Positions 1 through 9,693 of a DNA stretch of 64,000 bases are shown here, piece by piece. The position numbers were made by a program, and so were the translations under genes. The notes below the pieces were generated by a model. The model ran no database searches and was not told the origin of the DNA. It was given only the letters and a program-made list of their open reading frames with translations. Numbering within the stretch: the stretch's first letter is position 1; each line of letters starts with the position of its first letter. The stretch comes from Buttiauxella gaviniae ATCC 51604 (GTDB taxonomy: Bacteria > Pseudomonadota > Gammaproteobacteria > Enterobacterales > Enterobacteriaceae), in assembly GCF_001654835.1 (NCBI RefSeq), contig NZ_LXEP01000003.1, positions 248,001-312,000 on the forward strand, read 5' to 3'.

Positions 1-510
1 GAGGCCAAGCAACAAATAGCCCCCTGCTTTTGCCGCCGTCGTTTGCGCATTTACCGCCCACCAGAAACTGCACATAGCAGCAGCCAGCCAGAGTGTGATC
101 ATCGGGTCAAGAACCGCATAGGTGCCGACACCGTAAACCAGCAGGCAGGTCATGAATATGACACCTGAGAGCACTGCGACTGTTTTATCTCGCCATAAAC
201 GAAATGCCAGCCAGGCCACCATTAGCGCACTGAGCGTAATGGAGAAAACGGACCCAAAACGTACCGCAAAGTTGTTATGGCCGAAGATCAGTTGGCTGAG
301 GTTATTGATCCAGTATCCGGCAACAGGTTTCTCAAAATAACGTACATCCAGAAAATGCGGGACAATCCAGTTCCCCGCAGCCAGCATTTCCCGGCTTATC
401 TCCGCATAGCGCGTTTCATCCGGTTGCCAGAGCGCGCGAAATTCCAATGGCAGCAGGTAAAGCAATGCAAAACCCAGGATCAGAAAAAGCGAATATTTGA
501 CTGATTTCAT
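1..510 (-). CDS. arnT: ArnT, undecaprenyl phosphate-L-Ara4N transferase (N-terminal part)
   Basis: The reverse strand is open from an ATG at 510-508 to the window edge, giving the first 170 residues of an integral inner-membrane glycosyltransferase. ArnT moves 4-amino-4-deoxy-L-arabinose from undecaprenyl phosphate onto lipid A at the periplasmic face, lowering its negative charge and raising resistance to polymyxin and cationic peptides. Visible family features are a first membrane helix at about residues 5-25, then [17 protein letters not shown] (the conserved Asp-Glu region of this family), [11 protein letters not shown] and GTYAVLDP. The start agrees with E. coli ArnT. The gene lies 61 bases after arnD, and that gap is filled by an ERIC remnant. 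It is truncated only by the window edge. Confidence 0.95.
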   Translation of the reverse strand, partial: MKSVKYSLFLILGFALLYLLPLEFRALWQPDETRYAEISREMLAAGNWIVPHFLDVRYFEKPVAGYWINNLSQLIFGHNNFAVRFGSVFSITLSALMVAWLAFRLWRDKTVAVLSGVIFMTCLLVYGVGTYAVLDPMITLWLAAAMCSFWWAVNAQTTAAKAGGYLLLGL

Positions 511-534
511 CCATCTATACCCAAATGTGCCCAA

Positions 535-582
535 AATAATTCGAGTTGCAGCCAACACCCCGCAGCTTGAATTATGATGGGG
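535..582. repeat. ERIC remnant with the centre deleted
   Basis: The first part (AATTCGAGTTGCAG) and last part (CCAACACCCCGCAGCTTGAA, then TATGATGGG) of an ERIC element are joined directly, with the central palindrome missing. The element lies between arnD and arnT and supplies the arnD stop codon (TTA at 572-574 on the plus strand). The match to the ERIC consensus is from memory. Confidence 0.7.
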
Positions 583-1462
583 ATTGGCAACCCAGCCAGC
601 CTTCGCGGCCAGAAATAACACCACGCACCACTTTGCCCAACGGCAATGTAGATAAATCTTCAGGTAACAGTTCGCTCAATGGGCAAAACTGAATACCTTC
701 CTGCGCAGCCATGGTGAGCAACTCACTAAAATCCTTACGCATTACAATCCCTTCCACTTCAGCGTGGATGGTATACACCGGGGTTCCGGCATCTTGTTTA
801 ATGCGATCAAGGATAAAACGGTTATAGCCTTCACGACTGACACCCTCGCCAATCACTTCATCCCAGGTTGGGAGCGTTACCGGAATTTGCACCGTCCCCG
901 TACTGCCATCAGGAAGTAACGGTAGAAAGGGTGTTGTTCCACGGCAATCGCTGTTGTAGCTGAAGCCGAATGGCTCTTTTGCCCGCACGACCCGCTGGTC
1001 TGCTCGCCAGCCAGCAACTGCTGAACATGTCACGGGTTGTTCGATAATTTGCGCCAGGGTGTCCATCCCGAGACGAATTTGCGTCTCGAGATGATTGTTG
1101 TCCCAGACACCCGCCCAGGTTTGCCACGCGAAGTGATCCCAGGCGTGCAAGCCGACTTCATGATGATCTGCCGCCGCCGAGATTATCTCTGCATTGCCTG
1201 CGCCAATTTTGCGCCCAGGCCATGCGGTTCCCGCCAGCAGAATATCCCAACCGTAGAGCGATGCCGCTTTAGAGCGCAGCATCTTCCACAAGAATTGCGG
1301 TTTCACCAGCCGCCACAAATGGCGGCCCATGTTATCCGGGCCGACGCTGAAGAAAAATGTGGCCTGAATACCGTGCAAACTTAAGATCTCAAGGAGATGC
1401 GGAACCCCTTGTTGGGTACCCCGCCATGTATCTACATCAATGCGCAGGCCAACTTTTCTCAT
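572..1462 (-). CDS. arnD: ArnD, 4-deoxy-4-formamido-L-arabinose-phosphoundecaprenol deformylase
   Basis: A protein of 296 residues in the polysaccharide deacetylase (NodB-homology, CE4) family. It removes the formyl group from undecaprenyl-phosphate-L-Ara4-formyl-N before ArnT uses the product. The metal-binding Asp lies in RIDVDTWRG near the N-terminus, and the His motif is in [14 protein letters not shown] at about residues 100-115. The ATG at 1462 overlaps the arnA stop (ATGA), the usual tight coupling of this operon. The last residues after GREGWLGCQ differ from E. coli because the frame runs into an ERIC remnant that provides the stop; the catalytic domain is intact. Confidence 0.95.
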   Translation of the reverse strand: MRKVGLRIDVDTWRGTQQGVPHLLEILSLHGIQATFFFSVGPDNMGRHLWRLVKPQFLWKMLRSKAASLYGWDILLAGTAWPGRKIGAGNAEIISAAADHHEVGLHAWDHFAWQTWAGVWDNNHLETQIRLGMDTLAQIIEQPVTCSAVAGWRADQRVVRAKEPFGFSYNSDCRGTTPFLPLLPDGSTGTVQIPVTLPTWDEVIGEGVSREGYNRFILDRIKQDAGTPVYTIHAEVEGIVMRKDFSELLTMAAQEGIQFCPLSELLPEDLSTLPLGKVVRGVISGREGWLGCQSPS

Positions 1463-3441
1463 GCCTGAGGTTCCGTCAGTTCAACTGTTTTAAGGAAGAA
1501 ATCCAGGGTCTCATCAATGGTTTGTTCCATTTCAACCGTAGGTTTCCAATTCAATAAACGATGGGCATTGCGAATGCTTGGCTTGCGGTGTTCCACATCC
1601 TGGTAACCCTTGCCGTAATAAGTGCTGCTTTCCACTTCACGGAAACCGGAAAACGGCGGGAAATGGCTACGCAATGGGTGCTTTTCAAAGCTCTCCAGCA
1701 GCATTTGCGCCAGTTCTTTAATACTCGCTTCGTTATCCGGGTTACCAATGTTGATGATTTGCCCATCACAGTTGCTGTTTTTATTCTCGATAATGCGGAA
1801 CAACGCTTCGATACCATCGCTGATATCAGTAAAGCAGCGTTTTTGTTTACCACCATCAATCAACTTAATCGGCGAGCCTTCGACCAGGTTAAGAATCAAT
1901 TGGGTAATTGCGCGCGAGCTACCGATACGTGCGGCATTAAGGTTATCCAGGCGTGGACCCATCCAGTTAAACGGACGGAAAAGCGTGAAACGTAAGCCCT
2001 CTTTTTCGCCATATGCCCAGATAACGCGGTCAAGAAGCTGTTTAGAAACCGAGTAAATCCAGCGCTGTTTATTGATAGGTCCAACAATCAGGTTCGAGTT
2101 ATCTTCATCGAACACTTTGTCGGTGCTCATACCATAAACTTCCGACGTAGATGGGAAGATAATGCGTTTTTGATACTTCACGCAGTCACGAATGATTTTG
2201 AGGTTTTCTTCAAAATCCAGCTCAAACACACGCAGCGGGTTACGGGTGTATTCAATTGGTGTGGCGATGGCAACCAGCGGCAGCACGACATCACATTTCT
2301 TAATGTGATACTCAATCCATTCGGAGTGAATACTGATATCACCTTCCACAAAGTGGAAACGCTCATTGCCGATGAAACGACTAATAGCATCAGAACCGAT
2401 ATCCAGGCCGTAAACTTCGAAGTTATCGTCCTGCAACAGGCGTTCGGTCAGGTGGTTGCCGATAAAACCATTCACTCCGAGGATCAGCACGCGAGTGCGA
2501 CGTTTTATTGCGGATACCGGCTGGTTACTGAGCAAAGCACCCGCTACCAGGCCAAGGGTTTGCGCCAGTTGAGAACCCTGCATGTAGACGCCGTTTTCGG
2601 TTTGACCAGTAACGATTTCCAGTGCACCGCCACCGGTGGCAATAACAAGCGGACTTACAGATAACACTGTTCCCGCTTTCGCAGACTGAAGCCCTTCGAG
2701 CACACGCCCTTTCCAGACAACAAATTTAGCGCCACCCACATAGCTAAATGCACCCGGCCAAGGATCGGTCACCGCGCGAATCAGATTGTTAATTTCGTTC
2801 GCCGGAGATTGCCAGTTAATGCAGCCATCCTGTGGCGTGCGACGGCCAAAAACGGTCGCTTCGCTGTGGTCTTGCTCAACCTGTGGGAAATACCCAGTTT
2901 TGATAACCGGAAGAATACCTTCCAGCAGGTGGGACGCCGCGTTAGTTAATTTATGATGCAGCGTTAAGGCCGTTTCTTCCGGGGCAATAGCCACTCGATG
3001 TTGCGCAACAATGGCACCAGCATCTGCACGGCTAACCATACGATGCAGCGTGACGCCCGTTTCAGTTTCGCCTTTCACCAGCACCCAGTTCAGCGGTGCA
3101 CGGCCACGGTAATGCGGCAGCAACGAACCATGCAGGTTAAAGGCCCCTACCGTCGCGCTATTGAGAATTTCATCGCACAGCAAATTGCGGTAGTAAAACG
3201 AGAAAATCACATCGGGCTGAGCGGATTTAATACGATCAACCCACAAAGGGTGATTCACATCATCCGGGGCATAAACTGGAATGCCATGTTCTGCGGCGGT
3301 GCGAGCCACTGACCCAAAAAAATGGTTTTCAGAAGGTGAATCAGGGTGGGTGTAAATAGCTGTAATGTCATAACCGGCAGCTACCAGTGCATTAATGCCT
3401 GCACACCCAATGTCGTGATAAGCAAATACAACAGCTTTCAT
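1459..3441 (-). CDS. arnA: ArnA, bifunctional UDP-L-Ara4N formyltransferase / UDP-glucuronic acid oxidase
   Basis: A 660-residue two-domain cytosolic enzyme, the same length as E. coli ArnA. Residues 1 to about 304 form the formyltransferase domain with [19 protein letters not shown], which carries the catalytic Asn-His region. Residues from about 315 form the NAD-binding decarboxylase, with the Rossmann motif [10 protein letters not shown] and the SDR-type catalytic Tyr-x-x-x-Lys in YSVSKQ. The C-terminal half oxidises and decarboxylates UDP-glucuronate; the N-terminal half formylates UDP-L-Ara4N. Its start overlaps the arnC stop and its stop overlaps the arnD start, so translation of the operon is probably coupled. 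Confidence 0.97.
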   Translation of the reverse strand: MKAVVFAYHDIGCAGINALVAAGYDITAIYTHPDSPSENHFFGSVARTAAEHGIPVYAPDDVNHPLWVDRIKSAQPDVIFSFYYRNLLCDEILNSATVGAFNLHGSLLPHYRGRAPLNWVLVKGETETGVTLHRMVSRADAGAIVAQHRVAIAPEETALTLHHKLTNAASHLLEGILPVIKTGYFPQVEQDHSEATVFGRRTPQDGCINWQSPANEINNLIRAVTDPWPGAFSYVGGAKFVVWKGRVLEGLQSAKAGTVLSVSPLVIATGGGALEIVTGQTENGVYMQGSQLAQTLGLVAGALLSNQPVSAIKRRTRVLILGVNGFIGNHLTERLLQDDNFEVYGLDIGSDAISRFIGNERFHFVEGDISIHSEWIEYHIKKCDVVLPLVAIATPIEYTRNPLRVFELDFEENLKIIRDCVKYQKRIIFPSTSEVYGMSTDKVFDEDNSNLIVGPINKQRWIYSVSKQLLDRVIWAYGEKEGLRFTLFRPFNWMGPRLDNLNAARIGSSRAITQLILNLVEGSPIKLIDGGKQKRCFTDISDGIEALFRIIENKNSNCDGQIINIGNPDNEASIKELAQMLLESFEKHPLRSHFPPFSGFREVESSTYYGKGYQDVEHRKPSIRNAHRLLNWKPTVEMEQTIDETLDFFLKTVELTEPQA

Positions 3442-4421
3442 TGATGATTTTCCTCTGAAGTTGAAACTGAGTCGCGGCTAACTACGCGCTGAATAAAATA
3501 ACGAGGGCGGGCGCGGACATCGGTATAAATACGGCCGATGTATTCACCCAGCAGTCCCATGCCCACGAATTGCGCGCCGATAAACATAAACAGCACCGCA
3601 AATAGCATGAACACCCCTTCTGCCGCCCATTGCGGCCCGAAGGCAAGACGTAAAACAACCAGCAGAACTGAAAGCGTAAAGCCCAGTACCGCGATGATGC
3701 TGCCGAACACACTGAGCATGCGCAGTGGCGTGGTGGTCAGGCAGGTCACCAGGTCGTACATAAGGTTAATTAAACGCATAAAGCTGTATTTGGAATCGCC
3801 AAACTCACGCTCGGCGTGATGTACCGGGATCTCGGTCGCTTTACGGGCAAAGGTGTTTGCCAGAATAGGAATAAAAGTGCTGCGTTCATGGCAATTAAGC
3901 ATCGCGTCGATGATATGGCGGCGATAGGCGCGCAACATGCAGCCATAATCCCCCATCGCTTTGCCGGTAGTGCTTTGAATCAGGCGGTTAATCAGGCGCG
4001 AAGCACGCTTACGGAACCAGGTATCCTGGCGGTTCTGGCGTACTGTCCCCACCACGTCGTAGCCTTCATCAGCTTTTGCCACCAGACGTGGGATCTCTTC
4101 CGGCGGGTTTTGCAAATCTGCGTCGAGGGTAACAATCAAATCCCCGGTGACGTGGCTAAACCCAGCCATTATCGCGTTGTGTTGGCCGTAATTACGGTTG
4201 AGCAACACCGCAACAATATGGCTACCGGGCAATTGGGCCGCATCATTCAACATGGAAGCGGATTCATCGCTGCTGCCGTCATCGACCAGCAAAATTTCGT
4301 AATCCTTACCCAAGGTTTCGCAGGCGGCCGTAGTGCGCCTGATAAGTTCGGGTATGCTTTCTTGCTCGTTATAAATCGGGATAACTACGGAGACTTTGTG
4401 GATCGGTAAAGGGGTCATCAT
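3438..4421 (-). CDS. arnC: ArnC, undecaprenyl-phosphate 4-deoxy-4-formamido-L-arabinose transferase
   Basis: A GT2 family glycosyltransferase that loads formylated Ara4N onto undecaprenyl phosphate at the inner membrane. The nucleotide-binding motif [11 protein letters not shown] opens the protein, the DxD-type motif appears in [15 protein letters not shown], and two C-terminal membrane helices follow (about residues 230-260 and 265-290). I place the start at the ATG at 4421, preceded by an AGGA ribosome site at a good distance. This gives 327 residues against 322 in E. coli. A longer in-frame start at 4442 would overlap the end of arnB and lacks a ribosome site. Confidence 0.95.
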   Translation of the reverse strand: MMTPLPIHKVSVVIPIYNEQESIPELIRRTTAACETLGKDYEILLVDDGSSDESASMLNDAAQLPGSHIVAVLLNRNYGQHNAIMAGFSHVTGDLIVTLDADLQNPPEEIPRLVAKADEGYDVVGTVRQNRQDTWFRKRASRLINRLIQSTTGKAMGDYGCMLRAYRRHIIDAMLNCHERSTFIPILANTFARKATEIPVHHAEREFGDSKYSFMRLINLMYDLVTCLTTTPLRMLSVFGSIIAVLGFTLSVLLVVLRLAFGPQWAAEGVFMLFAVLFMFIGAQFVGMGLLGEYIGRIYTDVRARPRYFIQRVVSRDSVSTSEENHQ

Positions 4422-4422
4422 A

Positions 4423-5562
4423 TTATTTTCCTGCAACTTCACGTAATGCGTTGATTACGCGTGAGACGTCGTCATCTGACATCGTTGGAAATAACGGAAT
4501 GGAGCAAATACGATCGCTGTTCCATTCGGTATCAGGTAAAGAGAGTGTTGGATAGCGTTCGCGGTAGTACTTCTGTGTATGCGCGGCTCGGAAATGCAGC
4601 CCAGTGCCAATACCCTTATCTTTTAAAGCCCCCATAAATTCATTACGGGTAATTCCACAACGAGATTCATCAATACGTAAAATAAAAAGATGCCAGGCGT
4701 GTTTATGTGCCCATTGAGGATGAATTAGCGGTAAATAAGGCGTGTTGACCAACTCAGCTAAATAACGTTCAGCTATTTCAGTACGCCGCGCGTTATGTTG
4801 TTCAAGTTTGTTTAACTGCACCAGGGCAATGGCTGCATTAATATCTGCGAGATTGTATTTGTACCCTGGAGTGATCACTTCTGCCTGTGGAGCGCGCCCC
4901 TGGGTCTGGCGGTCAAAAGCATCAACACCGAGTCCGTGAAACTTCAGACTACGCATCCGGTTTGCAAACTGATCGTCGTCAGTGACAATCAACCCGCCCT
5001 CAGCACAAGTCATGTTTTTAATGGCGTGGAAGGAGAAAATTGCCGTCCCACGGTCGCCTACATGCTTGCCTTTATAGTGGGTTCCAGCGGCATGTGCTGC
5101 ATCTTCAATTACAGGAATTCCGTGACGTTCACCTACCGCGCGGATGGCGTCGATATCTGCTGGAGCCCCAGCGTAGTGCACAGGAATAATGGCTCGTGTG
5201 CGTGGTGTAATGGCCGCTTCAATGCTTTCAGGCGTTACCATCAGGGTATCGCGGTCAACATCGATCATCACCGGTTCGGCACCTAACAACACAATCATGT
5301 TCAGTGTGGAAACCCAGGTCAAAGAAGGAGTAATCACTTCATCACCAGCCTGGATACCCAATGCCATCAATGCGACATGCATGCCCGCCGTCGCAGAGCT
5401 GACTGCAATGGCGTGCTTATTGCCTGTTAACTCGCAAAATGCCTCTTCGAGAGCCTGATTTTTGGGGCCTGTTGTTATCCAACCAGACTGCAAAACTTCA
5501 CTCACAGCAGCGAGTTCTTCTTGCCCCATAGCGGGGCGTGAGAAGGGCAGAAATTCACTCAT
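4423..5562 (-). CDS. arnB: ArnB, UDP-4-amino-4-deoxy-L-arabinose aminotransferase
   Basis: A 379-residue PLP-dependent aminotransferase of the DegT/DnrJ/EryC1 family, the first gene of the arn operon. It converts UDP-4-keto-pentose to UDP-L-Ara4N with glutamate as donor. The PLP lysine is in [15 protein letters not shown], and the phosphate-binding and ring-stacking region is in [13 protein letters not shown]. The upstream gap of about 420 bases separates it from the divergent phosphoethanolamine transferase gene and holds a PmrA box nearer that gene. I could not point to an equally clear second box next to arnB. Induction by PmrAB is expected from the family. Confidence 0.96.
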   Translation of the reverse strand: MSEFLPFSRPAMGQEELAAVSEVLQSGWITTGPKNQALEEAFCELTGNKHAIAVSSATAGMHVALMALGIQAGDEVITPSLTWVSTLNMIVLLGAEPVMIDVDRDTLMVTPESIEAAITPRTRAIIPVHYAGAPADIDAIRAVGERHGIPVIEDAAHAAGTHYKGKHVGDRGTAIFSFHAIKNMTCAEGGLIVTDDDQFANRMRSLKFHGLGVDAFDRQTQGRAPQAEVITPGYKYNLADINAAIALVQLNKLEQHNARRTEIAERYLAELVNTPYLPLIHPQWAHKHAWHLFILRIDESRCGITRNEFMGALKDKGIGTGLHFRAAHTQKYYRERYPTLSLPDTEWNSDRICSIPLFPTMSDDDVSRVINALREVAGK

Positions 5563-5861
5563 TGGATATCCCTGTAATTAAGTAGAAACTGTATTAATCA
5601 TGAAGCAGGTTAATTAAATAAAAGCACAACATGATTGATTCACAATGCTGCTATCTAAACCACTGTTAAATTAAAACCAACTTAGCAGAGATTTCTTAGG
5701 CCAATATTAAGATATGAATAATTTGAATAAATAAATCGAGATAAACACCCGGCAATTAAGTTCACAGAATTGCCACAAAAGCCGAAAACCAAAAAGTTCC
5801 CCACTTCTTTTCTTTATCTGAATTCATTGAATAGCCGTTTAGCTTTTATGATATGGAATAC

Positions 5862-5878
5862 ATTAAGGTTAAATTAAG
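5862..5878 (+). promoter_or_regulatory. PmrA (BasR) box
   Basis: Two ATTAAG half-sites (5862-5867 and 5873-5878) are separated by five bases, an exact fit to the PmrA consensus HTTAAK-N5-HTTAAK. The box lies about 125 bases before the transferase start, with an AT-rich possible -10 near 5889-5895. The remainder of the 5563-6002 gap is AT-rich and shows no gene. Confidence 0.75.
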
Positions 5879-6002
5879 GTTGGTCGTTAATAATCACACT
5901 CACACATACGCCGCTTGTGGTCTACAGTAGAAATGCCGATGGCAAACCCATCCTGCTCGCCTGTGTATCAATAGTATAAAAATGAACCTGTTGGAGATGT
6001 TA

Positions 6003-7622
6003 ATGCCCGTACTTTTCAGGATGAAGGTCATCCCGCTGATTTTACTGCTGGCGGTAGTCTTTGCCTTCTTACTCAACTGGCCCGTGTTACTGCATTTTTA
6101 CGATATTTTGACCCATCTTGAGCATGTAAAAATCGGTTTCGTTATCTCCATACCTTTCGTGTTAGTTGCGGCTCTCAATTTCGTCTTCATGCCCTTCTCT
6201 ATTCGCTTTCTATTGAAGCCATTTTTTGCCTTTCTGCTAATTACTGGCTCAATGGTCAGTTACGCCACGCTGAAATATAAAGTGATGTTTGATCAATCAA
6301 TGATTGAAAACATCATTGAAACGAACCCGCAAGAAGCTCATTCCTATCTGAATGGTTCGATAATTTTATGGATTCTTTTGACCGGTGTACTGCCTGCTAT
6401 CTTATTGTTTTTAATTAAAATTGAATATCCAGCAAGATGGTACAAGGGCATTGCCTATCGCTTGTTGTCGATGGTGGCATCGCTGGCGCTTATTGCAGGT
6501 GTTGCAGCGCTTTACTACCAGGATTACGCCTCGGTTGGGCGTAACAACTCAACGCTTAACAAAGAAATTATTCCGGCTAACTACGTCTACAGCACCGTTC
6601 GCTATCTGAAGGATACGTACTTTACGACCAAAGAACCCTTCCAGTCGCTGGGCGATGACGCCAAACGTGTTGCCAATAAAGAAAAACCAACGCTGATGTT
6701 TCTGGTGATTGGTGAAACGGCCCGTAGCCAGAATTTCTCGATGAACGGTTACTCGCGTGATACCAACGCCTTTACCAGCCAATCCGGCGGCGTTATCTCA
6801 TTTAAAGATGTTCACTCCTGTGGCACCGCCACCGCAGTTTCCGTACCGTGCATGTTCTCGAATATGAACCGCACCGAGTACGACGGCAAGAAAGCGTACA
6901 ACAGCGATAACTTCCTCGATATTGTGCATAAAACGGGGGTTGCTGTGCTCTGGAAAGAGAATGATGGAGGCTGTAAAGGTGTGTGTAGCCGCATTCCGAC
7001 TATCGAAATCAAGCCAACCGATAACCCGAAACTGTGTGATGGCAAAACCTGTTATGACGATGTGATGCTGGAAAATCTTGATGCTGAAGTGGCCAAAATG
7101 GCCGGAGACAAACTGGTCGCCTTCCATATGATTGGCAGCCATGGGCCGACCTATTACCAGCGTTACCCAGCAGAGCATCGTCACTTCATGCCGGAGTGTT
7201 CACGCAGCGATATTGAAAACTGTACCCAAGAGCAGTTGGTCAATACCTACGACAACACCATTCGCCACACCGACTATGTGTTAGCGCAAATGATTGAGAA
7301 GCTGAAAAAATACAGTGACCAGTACAACACCGTGCTGCTGTACGTTTCCGATCACGGTGAGTCATTAGGGGAAAGTGGCCTGTATCTACATGGTACGCCG
7401 TACAAACTGGCCCCGGATCAGCAAACGCATATCCCGATGCAGGTGTGGATGTCACCGGGCTTTATCGCCGAGAAACACATCAACATCTCTTGTTTACAAG
7501 ATAACGCGGCGAAAAAACCGTACTCCCATGACAACCTGTTCTCATCGGTTCTCGGGCTTTGGGACATCAGCACCAGTGTCTACCAGTCGGGCAGCGATTT
7601 ATTCCGCGAATGCCGGGGTTAA
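6003..7622 (+). CDS. eptA: MCR-9-like phosphoethanolamine--lipid A transferase (EptA family, chromosomal)
   Basis: An inner-membrane enzyme that transfers phosphoethanolamine from phosphatidylethanolamine to lipid A phosphates, which reduces polymyxin binding. I choose the ATG at 6003 because GGAG lies eight bases upstream; the earlier ATG at 5982 has no ribosome site. That gives 539 residues, the length I recall for MCR-9. About five membrane helices fill residues 1-175. The periplasmic alkaline-phosphatase-like domain follows, with the nucleophile Thr239 in VIGETARSQNFSMNGY, the zinc ligand region ENDGGCKGVC, GSHGPTYYQRYP and VSDHGESLGE, plus paired cysteines for disulfides. The N-terminal MPVLFRMKVIP and the wbuC neighbour both match the mcr-9 unit found on plasmids. 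A PmrA box precedes it. Confidence 0.9.
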   Translation: MPVLFRMKVIPLILLLAVVFAFLLNWPVLLHFYDILTHLEHVKIGFVISIPFVLVAALNFVFMPFSIRFLLKPFFAFLLITGSMVSYATLKYKVMFDQSMIENIIETNPQEAHSYLNGSIILWILLTGVLPAILLFLIKIEYPARWYKGIAYRLLSMVASLALIAGVAALYYQDYASVGRNNSTLNKEIIPANYVYSTVRYLKDTYFTTKEPFQSLGDDAKRVANKEKPTLMFLVIGETARSQNFSMNGYSRDTNAFTSQSGGVISFKDVHSCGTATAVSVPCMFSNMNRTEYDGKKAYNSDNFLDIVHKTGVAVLWKENDGGCKGVCSRIPTIEIKPTDNPKLCDGKTCYDDVMLENLDAEVAKMAGDKLVAFHMIGSHGPTYYQRYPAEHRHFMPECSRSDIENCTQEQLVNTYDNTIRHTDYVLAQMIEKLKKYSDQYNTVLLYVSDHGESLGESGLYLHGTPYKLAPDQQTHIPMQVWMSPGFIAEKHINISCLQDNAAKKPYSHDNLFSSVLGLWDISTSVYQSGSDLFRECRG

Positions 7623-7650
7623 CTCACCGCGGGTAGAGGCATAACGCTTT

Positions 7651-7676
7651 GCGGCAACCGCAATCAGGGTTGCCGC
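7651..7676 (+). terminator. Hairpin after the transferase gene
   Basis: GCGGCAACC and GGTTGCCGC form a perfect nine-base stem with an eight-base loop, 28 bases after the stop codon. The tail is not a clean T-run, so termination may be partial and allow read-through into wbuC. Confidence 0.5.
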
Positions 7677-7696
7677 ATAACTTTATAAAGGCCTAT

Positions 7697-8173
7697 ATGA
7701 AACAGATTACTTTCAGTGATATGCAACAGCAAAGTGAGCTGGCGGCAAACTCCCCTCGCTTACGCACTCACCGTAATTTTCATCCCGAATTGAGCGACCC
7801 GGTGCAGCGACTGGCTGTTGCCATGGAGCCGGGAACCTATGTTCGTCCCCACCGCCATCCCCACACGTTTGAACTGTTGATATCACTCAGCGGCCGCTTT
7901 CTGGTATTGAATTTTGATGATCACGGCGCAGTGACTCGCCGCGTTGTTTTAGGCGAAGAGTGCAAGGCGCTGGAGATGGACGCCGGAACCTGGCACACAG
8001 TGTTGTCACTGGATAAGGGCGGTGTAATTTTTGAAGTGAAACACGGTGGCTATCAGCCCATTGCAGAACAAGACGCTGCCACCTGGGCACCCACCGAAGG
8101 TGAAGTGGGCACCGCTCAATTAATGAAATGGTGTGCGCAAGCCCAGGTGGGTGACGGCGGTTTTACGCGGTAA
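7697..8173 (+). CDS. wbuC: WbuC family cupin metalloprotein
   Basis: A 158-residue single-domain cupin. The start at 7697 follows AAAGG; the longer frame upstream lacks a ribosome site. The cupin metal motif is in RPHRHPHTFELL, and the second cupin motif is around GTWHTVLSL. WbuC-type proteins often lie in O-antigen clusters, but the biochemical role is not settled. The same gene follows mcr-9 on plasmids, so its position 74 bases after the transferase is the clearest sign that this locus is related to the source of that mobile unit. A role in lipid A modification is not shown. Confidence 0.85.
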   Translation: MKQITFSDMQQQSELAANSPRLRTHRNFHPELSDPVQRLAVAMEPGTYVRPHRHPHTFELLISLSGRFLVLNFDDHGAVTRRVVLGEECKALEMDAGTWHTVLSLDKGGVIFEVKHGGYQPIAEQDAATWAPTEGEVGTAQLMKWCAQAQVGDGGFTR

Positions 8174-8182
8174 TTGCCAACT

Positions 8183-8449
8183 TTAATCCGCCAGAACGCA
8201 GGCATGACCGTTGACTGCAAGTTTCACCGCCATCCCAACTTGCCAGTTTTGCTGGCTGATAGTTTTCACCTGCAAAGGTATGGGCCAACCCGGTGAGGAC
8301 AGCGTCAGCGTCTAAAGATAACCAGTAAAATCCACATCAATGATCGTCACAACAGGCTGAGGTTCTGAATCGCCCTTAAGTGGCGAAATAACCACTTGTT
8401 CCGGGCGCAGCATAATACGCCTCTCGCCGCTAAAGTGAGGATTATCCGC
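8183..8449 (-). pseudogene. Remnant of an ABC transporter ATPase (C-terminal TOBE region)
   Basis: The reverse strand reads ADNPHFSGERRIMLRPEQVV and continues in the same frame through one internal TAG stop to a TAA at 8183-8185. The MLRPEQ motif and the following beta-rich segment are typical of the C-terminal TOBE domain of Fe3+, phosphonate or polyamine import ATPases. The nucleotide-binding domain is absent, so this is a decayed fragment. The exact family cannot be told from this piece. Confidence 0.55.
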
Positions 8450-8709
8450 CGACTGTCAAAAGAGTTGAAGTACCACACCAGGCAACTCAACCCTGGCGCA
8501 ATATCAGCAACACGCTGGCGTTTAACACACAGCCTTTGCCTGCCGAACCAGAAGCAGAATCGGAAGCCGTTCCAGAGGAGGAGTCACCAGAGGTCAAAGA
8601 ACCAGGTAATGTCGTGTCGGATGAAAAAATGGCGAATGAAGATACCTATCCAGGCCTTGAGCAGTTATCAGAAGACGCGCGGCGGCGAACCCTACTGCTA
8701 CTCAGGTGA
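8434..8709 (+). pseudogene. Unrecognised coding-like fragment, acidic and proline-rich
   Basis: A plus-strand frame is open for 91 codons between stops at 8431 and 8707. It lacks a plausible start with a ribosome site. It encodes an acidic, proline-rich stretch (around PAEPEAESEAVPEEESPEV) and ends LLLLR. The composition looks like a real protein tail rather than chance, and it abuts the ABC ATPase remnant, suggesting a deletion junction near 8440. I do not recognise the family. A chance open frame remains possible. Confidence 0.25.
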
Positions 8710-9594
8710 CAACGTACGGTATGCCGCGCCTGGCGCGCTTGCTTTCACATAGTGCTGTAATACTTTACTCATTGGCATATGCAAATTTTTCTGCAATGGC
8801 GGAACGGGCGACATAAACCATTTGTTATATAGTTCGACGTACCTTCCACTGTTGATTATTTCGCCTAATGACTTATTAACCAGATCGGTTAATTCAACGG
8901 AATCTTTTGCCATCATTAATCCATAAGCATCCGTAGCGCCGAAATCGACATAACTGATGGCATAATTTTCGGGGTCCCCGGCTTTAAATGCAGCGAGTAA
9001 AACCTCGTCGTTAGCTAACATTTTGACGGTTTCAGACTTAAGGAGTTCTAAAGCCGATGCAAAATCTGGCGTCGTTACCATCAGAAGCGAATAATCCAGT
9101 TTATGGTTCAGGTTGTTAATACGCTCAATGGCGGAACCACCAGAAACAGCCGCTATTGTTTTGCCGCGTAGCTGACTTGCTTGCTGTACAGATTCACTTT
9201 TCTTAGAAAGTAATACAGTCGTAGTAATAAAATAGGGATTAGAGAAATTATAAGTTTTAAGCCGAACATCTGTACGGGTAATTGCCGAACATGTCATATC
9301 AACAGCATGCCCCTTTACTTTTTGTAAAGTTACGTTCTGTTTTTCCCCGACCCAATTAATCTCAATGTGAGGGATATTTAACTCTTTTTCTAACTGACCA
9401 ATAACATCACGACATATATCAATTACCATGCCAACTGGCTTGGCATTATCAATATATGAGAAAGGGAAATCATTATACGAATAGCTTAATGTTATTTTGT
9501 GATTTTTCTTTATATTCACAAGGCTATCATTAGCATGAGTATAAAATGCTGGAAATGTGCACATAATAAAGAACAGAGGTAAATATTTTTTCAT
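8698..9594 (-). CDS. Orphan periplasmic amino-acid-binding protein (GltI-like)
   Basis: A secreted solute-binding protein of about 298 residues. The ATG at 9594 starts a good Sec signal peptide (MKKYLPLFFIMCTFPAF, cleaved near residue 20); the frame is open further upstream to 9663 without such a signal. The type 3 solute-binding fold is evident from NDFPFSYIDNAKPVGMVIDI, the Arg-Asp ligand region SAITRTDVRLKTYNFSNPYF and the ending YNKWFMSPVPPLQKNL, which parallels the glutamate/aspartate binder GltI. No permease or ATPase genes accompany it. The last residues run into decayed DNA and may be a new tail. It could serve polyamine or GABA-related amino acid sensing or uptake; this is inference. 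Confidence 0.7.
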   Translation of the reverse strand: MKKYLPLFFIMCTFPAFYTHANDSLVNIKKNHKITLSYSYNDFPFSYIDNAKPVGMVIDICRDVIGQLEKELNIPHIEINWVGEKQNVTLQKVKGHAVDMTCSAITRTDVRLKTYNFSNPYFITTTVLLSKKSESVQQASQLRGKTIAAVSGGSAIERINNLNHKLDYSLLMVTTPDFASALELLKSETVKMLANDEVLLAAFKAGDPENYAISYVDFGATDAYGLMMAKDSVELTDLVNKSLGEIINSGRYVELYNKWFMSPVPPLQKNLHMPMSKVLQHYVKASAPGAAYRTLSPE

Positions 9595-9693
9595 TTGAAA
9601 TGCCAATATAGAGCCTATATACCCAATACCTTGAACTTTGCCATCATTGATGATGAGCCACACAACCTTATGCGCGCTGAAGATGACACATAA

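Noticed and set aside
2170..2664. Plus-strand open frame inside arnA
   Set aside because: It lies wholly within a well-supported gene on the other strand and shows no recognisable domain.
5563..5861. A second PmrA box close to arnB
   Set aside because: Several TTAAG or TTAAT words occur in this AT-rich DNA, but none is paired with the right spacing.
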